Source: Candidatus Poribacteria bacterium
GTDB taxonomy: Bacteria; Poribacteria; WGA-4E; WGA-3G
NCBI GenBank assembly: GCA_028824685.1
Contig: JAPPCZ010000086.1
Location: forward strand, 248,001 to 312,000
DNA: 64,000 nt
Direction: 5' to 3'
Shown: piece by piece, positions 27,350-35,563 of the stretch
Numbering within the stretch: the first letter of the stretch is position 1
How the letters are laid out: every line of letters begins with the position of its first letter
Program-made: the position numbers and the translations under genes
Notes under the pieces: model-generated
What the model was told of the DNA's origin: nothing
The model's input: the letters and a program-made list of their open reading frames with translations, nothing else
The model's database searches: none

Positions 27350-28021
27350 TTAGAATTTAATAAATTCCTCCACGATGATAATATCTTCAGCACCGACGCG
27401 AGCAATTTCGGGATATCCTCTCGGCTTTTGACCAACTGGTGGACGATTTACATAAGTCCCAATTTGGAGTTGCAATGGCACCAACTCCATAGCAATAATA
27501 ACCGAGGTAAGTCTCCCGTGAGCCCCAGCGTGAGCGTTGCCACGTAAGGTGCCGAGTACTATTATATCTCCGGCAGCGACAACTTCACCTCCCGGATTAA
27601 CATCTCCATATACAATCATACTTCCAGCTAAACAAGATGTTGTCTGTCCAGACCGAATTGTTTGATGTACGATTTGAGCATGTTCTAAATCCGGATGGTT
27701 GTCGGCAGCCAAACTCTGTGAAATACTATGAGTGGCTGGGGCTGCCAAGATTGGAGATTCGTTCTTTTCATCAAATACGTTAACACCGCTGACAACAAGA
27801 TCATATTTTTCTGTCAGGTGTGTTTCTAAATTACTCAGATCTTCGGATGTAAATATGGGCGGCCTCATATCAATATGAATAGAAGTACCCGCTAACGGTT
27901 GATTCATTTCACCCAGCAACTCATGAATTGCTGTTTCAATCTCAGGAAGCGAGACCTTCGGATTGATAATCAGATGCAAACCATCTTTATATCCTCTGAG
28001 TTTCACGATTGAATTTTCCAT
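27350..28021 (-). CDS. minC: MinC, septum-site-determining protein
   Basis: A 223-residue protein (starting at the ATG; a GTG two codons earlier at 28027 is possible). The C-terminal beta-helix domain is clear: RSGQTTSCLAGSMIVYGDVN, GEVVAAGDIIVLGTLRGNAH AG, and IGTYVNRPP. The N-terminal domain (LRGYKDGLHLIINPKVSLPE) is weakly conserved, as usual. MinC inhibits FtsZ polymerisation near the poles. It heads a minCDE operon downstream of a LarA-type gene. Confidence 0.92.
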   Translation of the reverse strand: MENSIVKLRGYKDGLHLIINPKVSLPEIETAIHELLGEMNQPLAGTSIHIDMRPPIFTSEDLSNLETHLTEKYDLVVSGVNVFDEKNESPILAAPATHSISQSLAADNHPDLEHAQIVHQTIRSGQTTSCLAGSMIVYGDVNPGGEVVAAGDIIVLGTLRGNAHAGAHGRLTSVIIAMELVPLQLQIGTYVNRPPVGQKPRGYPEIARVGAEDIIIVEEFIKF

Positions 28022-28051
28022 ATTCACTACACACGAGCTATCTTATTTTAA

Positions 28052-28064
28052 GAGGCATTGCCTC
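28052..28064 (-). terminator. Short hairpin between the racemase gene and minC
   Basis: GAGGC/GCCTC with a 3-base loop, followed on the minus strand by TTAAAATAA. It could be a weak terminator or simply an mRNA stem in the 65-base gap. Confidence 0.3.
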
Positions 28065-28086
28065 ATGGTGGAGTTAAAAGTGAAAA

Positions 28087-29370
28087 TTATGAAACAGCAC
28101 TTTCAACTTTAGCTAAGACGTACGGTCCTTCAGGGATCGCTGCTATCTGAACATCATCTCCATAACGTGTTAAAAATTCTTTAATTCCTTCTTGTGGATT
28201 TTTTAACGGATGTACAAACAACTTTGATCTTTGTTGATACGGGATACCGTCTGTATAAAAATAGATATCGGCTTTACGCGCAACCTTAGCCAATTCTTCC
28301 AATTGCCACTGATCAATAACAAAATTAGCTGGGTTGTAAAGTCCTTGAACAAAGGCAGTCAGGTCATCAGTTTTGAAGAGTAGATCAGTGAAAGGTTTGC
28401 TACCAATTCCCTCACTACACGCAGCTACAAGGAGAATACTACCACCCTGTTTAACGATTTCAACGGCAGTGAGTAATCCTTTTATCGCTTGGTAGAATGT
28501 AGCGTCCAAAGGATACCCAGCACTGGAAACTACAACCGCATCAACAGGCTCTGATAGTGTAACCTTAGCGTTTTTTTCTACAAATTTTGCACCAGAGAGA
28601 TGGGATTCAACAAGGTCTCCAGCAAAAACACCGGTAATCTGTCTCTGTTTGTCAATTGCAACATTAAGGCTAAAGTCAACACCAGCCATCAGTGCGATCT
28701 CAGTTGCTTCCATGTGAAACGGATTTCCATCCAAGATACCGACTGCAGATTTAGGGTGTTCCATTAGTTCAGGACCATGCATCACCTTCATCGTTTCAAT
28801 AGATGCAAGCCCTGGGCAGATTGCTTTCCTACCACCAGAATATCCTGCCATCAAGTGGGGTTCAATCAATCCTGTTATAATCTTCAGATCTGCCGCGAGA
28901 TACGTCTTATCAATGTAAACAGGTGTACCTTTGCGCGTCTCACCTAAATGTGTGTGCGTCTCCGGCTTTTGAGAAAAATGGTTGACGATACGGTACGAGC
29001 CCATAATCGAACGACCGACCATTTCCTCAAGTTCTTTGCCTTCATTGGGACGGTGAATCCCTGTTGCGATAAGGATTGTAATCTCATCACGCGATATTCC
29101 TGCCTGTTCAAGCGTTTCAAGTATTGGAGGTAGAATCACTTGATTAGGTACAGGACGAGTTATATCGGAAATTACAATACACGCTGAGTCTCGTCCCTTA
29201 GCAATTTCTGCTAAGGACGGTGAAGCAGTTGGCTGTGAAATCGCTTGCCAAACTGCTTTGTCAGCATCAGTTAATGGGACAATTGCTGCAGTTTCCAAAA
29301 CTCCTGCCAAATTTTTGTCAGGAATCTCTACTGCAACTGTGCCATGTCCGTATCTCATCTGGACTCGCAT
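28087..29370 (-). CDS. larA: LarA-family nickel-pincer racemase/epimerase
   Basis: A 427-residue protein of the lactate racemase family. Key positions correspond to Lactobacillus LarA: D69 and R72 in SDITRP, H106 in ATGIHRP, H172 in EPHLMAGYSGGRK, the cofactor-attaching lysine K182, and H198 in MHGPEL. LarA homologues use the nickel pincer cofactor to epimerise 2-hydroxy acids, and many have substrates other than lactate. The pincer biosynthesis genes larB, larC and larE are not in this window. It precedes minC by 65 bases and is transcribed away from a divergent gene. Confidence 0.88.
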   Translation of the reverse strand: MRVQMRYGHGTVAVEIPDKNLAGVLETAAIVPLTDADKAVWQAISQPTASPSLAEIAKGRDSACIVISDITRPVPNQVILPPILETLEQAGISRDEITILIATGIHRPNEGKELEEMVGRSIMGSYRIVNHFSQKPETHTHLGETRKGTPVYIDKTYLAADLKIITGLIEPHLMAGYSGGRKAICPGLASIETMKVMHGPELMEHPKSAVGILDGNPFHMEATEIALMAGVDFSLNVAIDKQRQITGVFAGDLVESHLSGAKFVEKNAKVTLSEPVDAVVVSSAGYPLDATFYQAIKGLLTAVEIVKQGGSILLVAACSEGIGSKPFTDLLFKTDDLTAFVQGLYNPANFVIDQWQLEELAKVARKADIYFYTDGIPYQQRSKLFVHPLKNPQEGIKEFLTRYGDDVQIAAIPEGPYVLAKVESAVS

Positions 29371-29534
29371 GATTGAATTTTCCTAAAATTAGTGACTGGT
29401 TAAATTGAAATAAATATGATGCCGTGTTTAAATATGTCGTGAAACTGCAAAAATTGAATTGTGATTACAAATTTAGAGTGTAACATACCTAACATTAGAT
29501 GTCAACTTTTTCATTCAAACTTATTCAATACTGC

Positions 29535-29563
29535 TTGAATTTTTTCACACTGCATGTTAGAAT
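29535..29563 (+). promoter_or_regulatory. Sigma-70-like promoter
   Basis: TTGAAT (29535-29540), a 17-base spacer and TAGAAT (29558-29563), 70 bases before the ATG of the next plus-strand gene. The rest of the 29371-29633 divergent gap is A/T-rich with no other clear signal. Confidence 0.45.
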
Positions 29564-29633
29564 TTATATGTTTCCAACAGAATCTACAAACTCTTGAGAT
29601 GGAAATCTAACCTAAACGGAGAATCAAACAGTC

Positions 29634-30020
29634 ATGCAACGCATAGAAGTTACTACAAAACCTAACGGCGCTGGTCGCAATTGGCTTGAGGTCGGTTCTT
29701 TTGAAGTTGATGCGCTCGGTCGTAAACAGTGGGTTAAGAAAAATGTGCCACATCAAGAATCAAAACTGACTGTGGATAGACAATATACAGAACGGGGTGA
29801 AATGATTGACTGGATTGTCATCATTCCAGAAAATTATCCGTTTACGCTCGTCAAAGTATCCTACGACCGTTTGAACCCCAAAAAACTTGAAGTACTCTGG
29901 GAACCAGGGACATCTAACCAAACAGAGGATTCCCGTGAAATTAAAAAGAAACGTGCTCTTGAACTTGCTGCTGGAAACGAAGAACTTATATCTCTATTGA
30001 AGGAACTCCTTGCAGATTAA
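29634..30020 (+). CDS. Conserved small protein, unknown function
   Basis: A 128-residue soluble protein with no signal peptide and no recognised domain. The N-terminal half looks beta-rich (RIEVTTKPNGAGRNWLEVGS, DWIVIIPENYPFTLVKVSYD). The C-terminal 40 residues form a charged helix (DSREIKKKRALELAAGNEEL). It is flanked by a good promoter upstream and a convergent nucleotidyltransferase gene, so it appears monocistronic. Confidence 0.55.
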   Translation: MQRIEVTTKPNGAGRNWLEVGSFEVDALGRKQWVKKNVPHQESKLTVDRQYTERGEMIDWIVIIPENYPFTLVKVSYDRLNPKKLEVLWEPGTSNQTEDSREIKKKRALELAAGNEELISLLKELLAD

Positions 30021-30056
30021 AATTTGCACTGCAAAGGTGTAATAGAATTCTATTCC

Positions 30057-31427
30057 TCACCAACCATAACGGTCTGGTCCCCACGGCTTTGTTATCAATT
30101 CCTGTTTTGCCATCACCATCGTTTTGCTTGGGACATCTTCGTATAGAATCACGCCTGGACCTACGACGCTATAAGAACCGATTCGTCTGCCCGGCATTAT
30201 TATTGCATTGACTCCTGTGCGGCAATAATCTCCCATGTAGGTGGCGTTTGCGCCGTAAGTTGGTACTTCGTAGCGTCCTTCTACTTGAATTGGTGTATCA
30301 CGGTCATCAAACCGTAGTGTGCCACACACTGTGGCGGCCCCAATATCTGTCGCGCATCCAAATACACCGGACATTTCACAGTAGTGATATAGATAAACTT
30401 TGTCAAACATGACACCGGACATTTCTGCACCGTGTCCTACGATGCACCGGTTTCCGATGGCACTGCTCTCAATATCGCAATAATCACTAATACGACAATG
30501 ATCTCCGATGTATATGTTTCCATGTAAAATCGCGCCGTTTGTGATGTTATTATTTGCTCCGGCTATAAGTGTCCCATTTACAACGACACGCGGACCAATA
30601 ACTGTGTTTTCTCCTAATACGACGTGACCATTAATTTCGGCTGCATCGGAAATTTTAGCACCTACTGCTATGTGGTTCTCATCAACCTGTTTTGTGAGGT
30701 AATCAACTAATCTGCGGTTTGCTTCTAAAACATGCCAAGGTTTATCAACGTCAACAAAAAAGTCTGTTGTTTCGACTGTTAACACCTCTATTCCGTCATC
30801 AATCATGATTTGGATAGATTGTGCAACTTCAGACTCAGGCGGTGGCATTCCGCCGACAGGGACTTGGGTGACGATTCCGGGATTCCTTAACAAATAAGGT
30901 TTTGCTGTTGCTTTAAAAGCATAGATTCCACATAGACGATGCGAACCCCCTCTCGGATGTCCATCAATACCTGATAAACACCCGTTATGGGTTTTAGCAC
31001 AGAGCCAGTTACTCGCGTCCTCATCGCTAAGTGGTTGAATTAACGCAGCTGCTTCCGCATTTTGACTTTCAAACGCTTTAATAAGGTTACGATAATTTTC
31101 AGAAGTGGTTACAGTATCACCATAAATTATGAGAAAATTTTCATCATTTAACGTTTTTAACGCAGTTAAAACTGCATCTGCAGTGCCATTAAGAGGATGT
31201 TGGGGTAAAAATTTAACGTTTGGAATATCTGCAATTGCACCACGGACCTGTTGCGCATAATGCCCGACCACAACTATAATTTGTTCTATTCCTATTTCAA
31301 CGAGATTCTCCACTATTCGACGAATTATCGGTTTATTTGCAACCGGGATTGTGCACTTCTGGCGAAATTCTCCATAAGGCCAAATTTTGCGTCCTAAACC
31401 TGCAGCTAAAACAATAGCGTTTTTCAT
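30057..31427 (-). CDS. Bifunctional-type sugar nucleotidyltransferase (GlmU/RmlA-like) with left-handed beta-helix
   Basis: A 456-residue protein. The N-terminal nucleotidyltransferase domain has IVLAAGLGRKIWPY, the substrate-lysine-like region QKCTIPVANKPII, and the metal-site aspartate in LIIYGD. From about residue 255 there are hexapeptide repeats (ENTVIGPRVVVNGTLIAGAN, IGDHCRISDYCDI, GNRCIVGHGAEMSGV) forming a left-handed beta-helix. The first motif has K where GxGTRL is usual. It probably makes an NDP-sugar for surface glycans. It starts 3 bases after bioD ends. Confidence 0.82.
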   Translation of the reverse strand: MKNAIVLAAGLGRKIWPYGEFRQKCTIPVANKPIIRRIVENLVEIGIEQIIVVVGHYAQQVRGAIADIPNVKFLPQHPLNGTADAVLTALKTLNDENFLIIYGDTVTTSENYRNLIKAFESQNAEAAALIQPLSDEDASNWLCAKTHNGCLSGIDGHPRGGSHRLCGIYAFKATAKPYLLRNPGIVTQVPVGGMPPPESEVAQSIQIMIDDGIEVLTVETTDFFVDVDKPWHVLEANRRLVDYLTKQVDENHIAVGAKISDAAEINGHVVLGENTVIGPRVVVNGTLIAGANNNITNGAILHGNIYIGDHCRISDYCDIESSAIGNRCIVGHGAEMSGVMFDKVYLYHYCEMSGVFGCATDIGAATVCGTLRFDDRDTPIQVEGRYEVPTYGANATYMGDYCRTGVNAIIMPGRRIGSYSVVGPGVILYEDVPSKTMVMAKQELITKPWGPDRYGW

Positions 31428-31430
31428 AAT

Positions 31431-32159
31431 TTATTTGTTAAAATACCTCTTTATGGCTACATCTAATTTGCCTAATTCAACATGTTTATTTATAAAATCC
31501 GCAAAAAACTTAACATCGGGTTTTGGTGTATCTACGCGTTTTTCATAAGGGACAACACCGATGACTGGCACTTGCGTTAACCGCTCAATCTCTGCAGGAT
31601 TAGTCTGTTCGGCAAGACCTGCTGTTTCAGGTTGAAACTGATTTAGAACAATTCCTGCTATCTGTAGGTTGAACTGTCTGGCAAACGCAACGGTTAGCAT
31701 CGTGTGATTTATAGTGCCTAAACCTGCGTTGGCAACGATTAGCACTAGTAATTCCAGTTGACTGATAAGATGTGCTACGAGAAAATCATCGTTAAGTGGC
31801 ACAGCAATACCACCGACACCTTCTACTATCATAAAGTCGTATTTCTGTTTCAGTTTTGAAAATGCGGTTTTAATTATTGCTAAGTCTAATTGTATACCTT
31901 CTAATCTCGCGGATACGGAAGGTGCTAAAGGATGATGGAGTTGGACTGGGTTAATCGACGCAATCGTATCGTCTACTTGTGAAGCATGTTTAAGAAATTG
32001 AGCATCAGAGGTATCACCTGAACTGATAGGCTTCATGACTCCAACATTAACCCTACTACGTTTAAGTGACGCTGCGATACCACCTGCAATTACTGTTTTT
32101 CCTATTTCTGTGTCCGTTCCCGTTATAAATATGCCGTTTAAATAGTTGTGTAGATTCAT
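31431..32159 (-). CDS. bioD: Dethiobiotin synthetase
   Basis: A 242-residue ATPase with the BioD P-loop FITGTDTEIGKT (11-22), K and SSG contacts in GVMKPISSGD, and the metal/phosphate loop VEGVGGIAVPL. BioD closes the ureido ring of 7,8-diaminopelargonate with CO2 and ATP in biotin synthesis. No other bio gene lies in the window. It is followed directly by the nucleotidyltransferase gene and faces away from a plus-strand operon. Confidence 0.92.
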   Translation of the reverse strand: MNLHNYLNGIFITGTDTEIGKTVIAGGIAASLKRSRVNVGVMKPISSGDTSDAQFLKHASQVDDTIASINPVQLHHPLAPSVSARLEGIQLDLAIIKTAFSKLKQKYDFMIVEGVGGIAVPLNDDFLVAHLISQLELLVLIVANAGLGTINHTMLTVAFARQFNLQIAGIVLNQFQPETAGLAEQTNPAEIERLTQVPVIGVVPYEKRVDTPKPDVKFFADFINKHVELGKLDVAIKRYFNK

Positions 32160-32278
32160 AGGGCATTATCCGCAAATATTGTTAGTAATAAATCTTTGTG
32201 TGTTAACAAATATATCAGATTGACGTTTAATAAATGAAAGGTGTGATATAGTCTGTATTTACATTTTAATTTAAAACT

Positions 32279-32306
32279 TTGACTGTGTCAAAATTATTTT
32301 TAGATT
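32279..32306 (+). promoter_or_regulatory. Sigma-70-like promoter
   Basis: TTGACT (32279-32284), a 16-base spacer and TAGATT (32301-32306), 86 bases before the next plus-strand ATG. Confidence 0.4.
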
Positions 32307-32392
32307 AAGAATGAACAAAACATCTATTAGGTTGTTTTTTTGACTTGAATATGGGAAAATAGAAATTAAGAATTTCTTAAGGGGAAGTAATC

Positions 32393-32899
32393 ATGAATTC
32401 AGAGAATCTACGCTTGGCTTTATCAAAATCTAAGGATATTACGCTAAATTTTCTTGGTCGTGTTTTATCAAATACACGGATGGAACCAATTCGTGATGAG
32501 GCAGGTGTTAAAGGCGTTAAGGCATCTTGGGTAGGAGAACAAGGTGAAAGTAGTGTTGCGATAGATACTGGCGAATGGAATGCTAACGTTAAAATGGAGG
32601 CAGACGAACCGCCAACCGTAGAATATACGCAACATGGCGAAACACGAAGTGTTGCCATAAAAAATATCAACAATATATCTTGTTCGGTAGATCGTGAGAC
32701 ATTAGACCAATTTGCTACTCCGAGGGGTGCTGCGATTGCTGTTTGTGCTGGCGCTGCTGCTGGTTTGGTCGGTTGGTTTGTCGTTTCTGTGATGCGGGCA
32801 CTTGCAGTGCCAAATAGAGAAGACGAAGAACCTGCTGTAGCCGCGCTTTCTTCTGAGAATGTTGAAACTGCCACGGAAAATCCATCCGCTGAAGCATGA
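32393..32899 (+). CDS. Small membrane protein, unknown function
   Basis: A 168-residue protein with a soluble N-terminal 110 residues (VKGVKASWVGEQGESSVAID, KMEADEPPTVEYTQHGETRS) and one hydrophobic segment near residues 114-133 (AIAVCAGAAAGLVGWFVVSV), then an acidic tail (NREDEEPAVAALSSENVETA). No signal peptide, so it is probably a single-span inner-membrane protein. GGGGAAG precedes the ATG. Its stop overlaps the next start as ATGA, so the two genes are co-translated. Confidence 0.6.
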   Translation: MNSENLRLALSKSKDITLNFLGRVLSNTRMEPIRDEAGVKGVKASWVGEQGESSVAIDTGEWNANVKMEADEPPTVEYTQHGETRSVAIKNINNISCSVDRETLDQFATPRGAAIAVCAGAAAGLVGWFVVSVMRALAVPNREDEEPAVAALSSENVETATENPSAEA

Positions 32900-34089
32900 A
32901 AATAATAGCCGTAGATCCTTTTTACTTACGGATGCCAGAGATCACTGATGCAGCGGATGGAACACAAGATACGCTCTTAGTTCGAGTCCGCACTGATGCT
33001 GGGATTGAAGGATGGGGAGAGTGCGATGCTTCGCCATTGGTTAGCATTGCTGCATATTGCTGCCCGATGTCACACGGTAATATCATCAATATTCGCACTT
33101 CGCTAATTGGTGAGACGCTTGATAGTCCAGAGGATGTACTGCGCTTGAGTGGAAAGGCGCTGCGGAATGGGTTAGACATTCAGCAGATACAGCACGCTTA
33201 TAGCGGTGCAGAAATAGCGTTATGGGATATTATCGGAAAGAGGTTTGATAAACCTGTTTATCTGCTTCTTGCGGAGATGTCTGGCACATCTAACATTGCA
33301 CATCCGAAGATCCCTTATGCTTCCGTGCTATTCGGCGATACCCCTGAAGACACCTATCAAATCGCAGTGGGATTACGCGAGCAAGAGTATCGTGCTGCAA
33401 AGTTTGGTTGGGGACCAATGGGAAAATTCGGTGCGAAAAACGACATTGCACTTGTGCGTGCAGCGCGCGAAGGTATGGGTACTGATGCACAGATTATGAT
33501 TGATGCGGGTGTTGTCTGGGGAACAGATTACGAAACCGCCTACCAACGCGCAGAAGCGTTTGCTGAATTTTCTCCCACGTGGTTGGAAGAACCGCTTGCC
33601 CCAGATGCTATTGATGCTTACGGTTCGCTAACCAAAAAGAATCCTCGTGTTCCTATTGCAGCTGGTGAGGGTTCAAATACCTATCGCATGGCGGAAGATA
33701 TGATCGTTCATGGTGGTGTCCAGTTTGTGCAGATTGACACAGGACGCATCGGTGGGATTATGCCCTCTTTTCAGGTATGTCAACTTGCTGAACAACGCGG
33801 TGTTCAATATGTCAATCACACCTTTAAAAGCCATCTCAGTCTTGCCGCTGCACTACATGTTTTTGCCACGAACCCAGATTTCAATTTATTAGAATATCCC
33901 GCTGCCGGTTCGGAACTATCGCAACGAATAGTTAAAAACCCGTTTAAAGTTGATCCTGATGGAATGGTTCGCGTTAATGATTTGCCCGGACTTGGTGTAC
34001 AAGTGGATACGGATGCCATCCGTTCATATTTAGTTCCAGTAAATATCCACGTTGGTACTGAAACGGTTTTCCAAAATGCATTTCTTTAG
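32896..34089 (+). CDS. Mandelate racemase/muconate lactonizing enzyme family protein
   Basis: A 397-residue enolase-superfamily enzyme. The N-terminal capping domain (TLLVRVRTDAGIEGWGECDA) leads to the barrel with KFGWGPMGKFG, then metal ligands D in IMIDAGVVWG, E in WLEEPLAPD and E in IAAGEGS. VNHTFKSHLSLAAALH follows with a histidine at a usual general-base position. Members abstract a proton alpha to a carboxylate, typically as sugar-acid dehydratases or racemases. The start overlaps the preceding stop by 4 bases. Confidence 0.88.
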   Translation: MKIIAVDPFYLRMPEITDAADGTQDTLLVRVRTDAGIEGWGECDASPLVSIAAYCCPMSHGNIINIRTSLIGETLDSPEDVLRLSGKALRNGLDIQQIQHAYSGAEIALWDIIGKRFDKPVYLLLAEMSGTSNIAHPKIPYASVLFGDTPEDTYQIAVGLREQEYRAAKFGWGPMGKFGAKNDIALVRAAREGMGTDAQIMIDAGVVWGTDYETAYQRAEAFAEFSPTWLEEPLAPDAIDAYGSLTKKNPRVPIAAGEGSNTYRMAEDMIVHGGVQFVQIDTGRIGGIMPSFQVCQLAEQRGVQYVNHTFKSHLSLAAALHVFATNPDFNLLEYPAAGSELSQRIVKNPFKVDPDGMVRVNDLPGLGVQVDTDAIRSYLVPVNIHVGTETVFQNAFL

Positions 34090-34102
34090 TCTGGACTCTT
34101 AC

Positions 34103-35473
34103 TTATTCTAACCCATTCACATTCACTATATTTCTAACCAGTTTATGCAATTCTGTACTTCTGAAGTCATACGATATTATATTACCGTCTTTGTCAATTA
34201 ACCACTTAGATGGCATACCGCTAACACGGTACAGTTTTTTTAGAGGTCCTTCCTTTCCATCAAAAATCTGCCGCCAAGGTAAGCTACACACATTTAGGTA
34301 TTCGGACATATCTGATTCTTCCGCGTCTCGGTTAATACCGATAACATCAAACCCGAAATCCCTATTAGCATCATATACCTTTTTCACGATTGGCATATTA
34401 CCAGTACAAGGCCCACACCAAGTTGCCCAAAAATAGAGTAACACCACTTTTCCTCTATAGTCTTTAAGCGAAATTGGATTATCGTCAATATCTATCGCTG
34501 AGAAGTCAGGTGCTGGCTTTCCAATCATCTTCCGTTTTGAATCATACTTATCAAAATACGCATCTGCAAGTTCAATATTACCCAATTCTTCGTGAGTCAC
34601 TGCAAATTCCCGATAAAGACTCTTTAGCCATGGGTTTTTCTGTTCTGTTCTTTCAAGATTCTCACACAGTTGAAGTGCTTCTTGATGTTTGTTGCATGCT
34701 CGTAACATCTCCAGAAGCGTAAAATAATCTTGGAACCGCATGATGTCTTCATCATGTGGTTTCATGACAGCTTTGAATCTATCAACGAGGTTTTCCGCAT
34801 CTTTTTCCTGTTCAACTTTTACATAGAGACGAATTAGCTGAGAATAGAGATCGAAGAAATTTGGATCTTCAGGTACGAGTTGAAGTGCTTTTTCATACTC
34901 AGTGATTGCTGCTTCAAGGTTTCCGTACATTCCTATCGGATCCCTTTTCCAATCTCCTTCTGATAAGTAGATAGTATTGGAAAAACTTAAGTTTAAATAC
35001 AAATTTGACAGTAATGTAGAATCTGAATAGGGATTTGCGTGGTGTGGACATTGAACAATGGAATTAGCATTGCCATATACATGACGTTCTTTTTTAAGCC
35101 ACTGTTGATAATATTCTGGGTCGCAATCATAGTTGTAACTCACAGGTAGGTTCGGGTCTGTGTCATAGGGTAAAGTTGGCACACCTTGCTCTTCATCTGC
35201 AGGGCAAATTAAGTGACTTTCGTCGTTCAAATACTGGGTATGTAGTTCTGAAAGCCACTGTGGAAAATCACCATGTTCTTTTTCATAGATTCTTAATGCT
35301 TCACCAATTGAAACCAAGTTTTGCGTGCATGTTTTAAGGTTTTTGGATTCCTGTTCGGTTATAAGGGATTCATCCTCAAAGTCTATACGGATTTTGGATT
35401 TGTCAGATTCGTTGACGTTCACAGCAGATATTGCGGAAATAAAAAACAAACTCAAAGTCACTAATTCCTCCAT
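34103..35473 (-). CDS. TlpA-like thioredoxin-fold protein with TPR-like middle
   Basis: A 456-residue protein from the ATG at 35473, which gives a hydrophobic start (LVTLSLFFISAISAVNVN) like a weak signal peptide. A GTG at 35533 would add 20 residues. Residues about 50-120 (NLVSIGEALRIYEKEHGDFP, LICPADEE) resemble pseudopilin/DUF1559-like C-termini. The middle has TPR-like helices (GNLEAAITEYEKALQLVPED). The last 140 residues are an AhpC/TSA-Redoxin domain with YFWATWCGPC and the cis-proline region VSGMPSKWLID. It probably reduces disulfides outside the cytoplasm. Confidence 0.78.
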   Translation of the reverse strand: MEELVTLSLFFISAISAVNVNESDKSKIRIDFEDESLITEQESKNLKTCTQNLVSIGEALRIYEKEHGDFPQWLSELHTQYLNDESHLICPADEEQGVPTLPYDTDPNLPVSYNYDCDPEYYQQWLKKERHVYGNANSIVQCPHHANPYSDSTLLSNLYLNLSFSNTIYLSEGDWKRDPIGMYGNLEAAITEYEKALQLVPEDPNFFDLYSQLIRLYVKVEQEKDAENLVDRFKAVMKPHDEDIMRFQDYFTLLEMLRACNKHQEALQLCENLERTEQKNPWLKSLYREFAVTHEELGNIELADAYFDKYDSKRKMIGKPAPDFSAIDIDDNPISLKDYRGKVVLLYFWATWCGPCTGNMPIVKKVYDANRDFGFDVIGINRDAEESDMSEYLNVCSLPWRQIFDGKEGPLKKLYRVSGMPSKWLIDKDGNIISYDFRSTELHKLVRNIVNVNGLE

Positions 35474-35563
35474 TGTGTAATGTTTGTTGAAAATAAAGTC
35501 TGCATTCTCATTGTTACACCCCAATGGATGCACTTTAGTAACAAGGAGGAATAATTACGGAAA

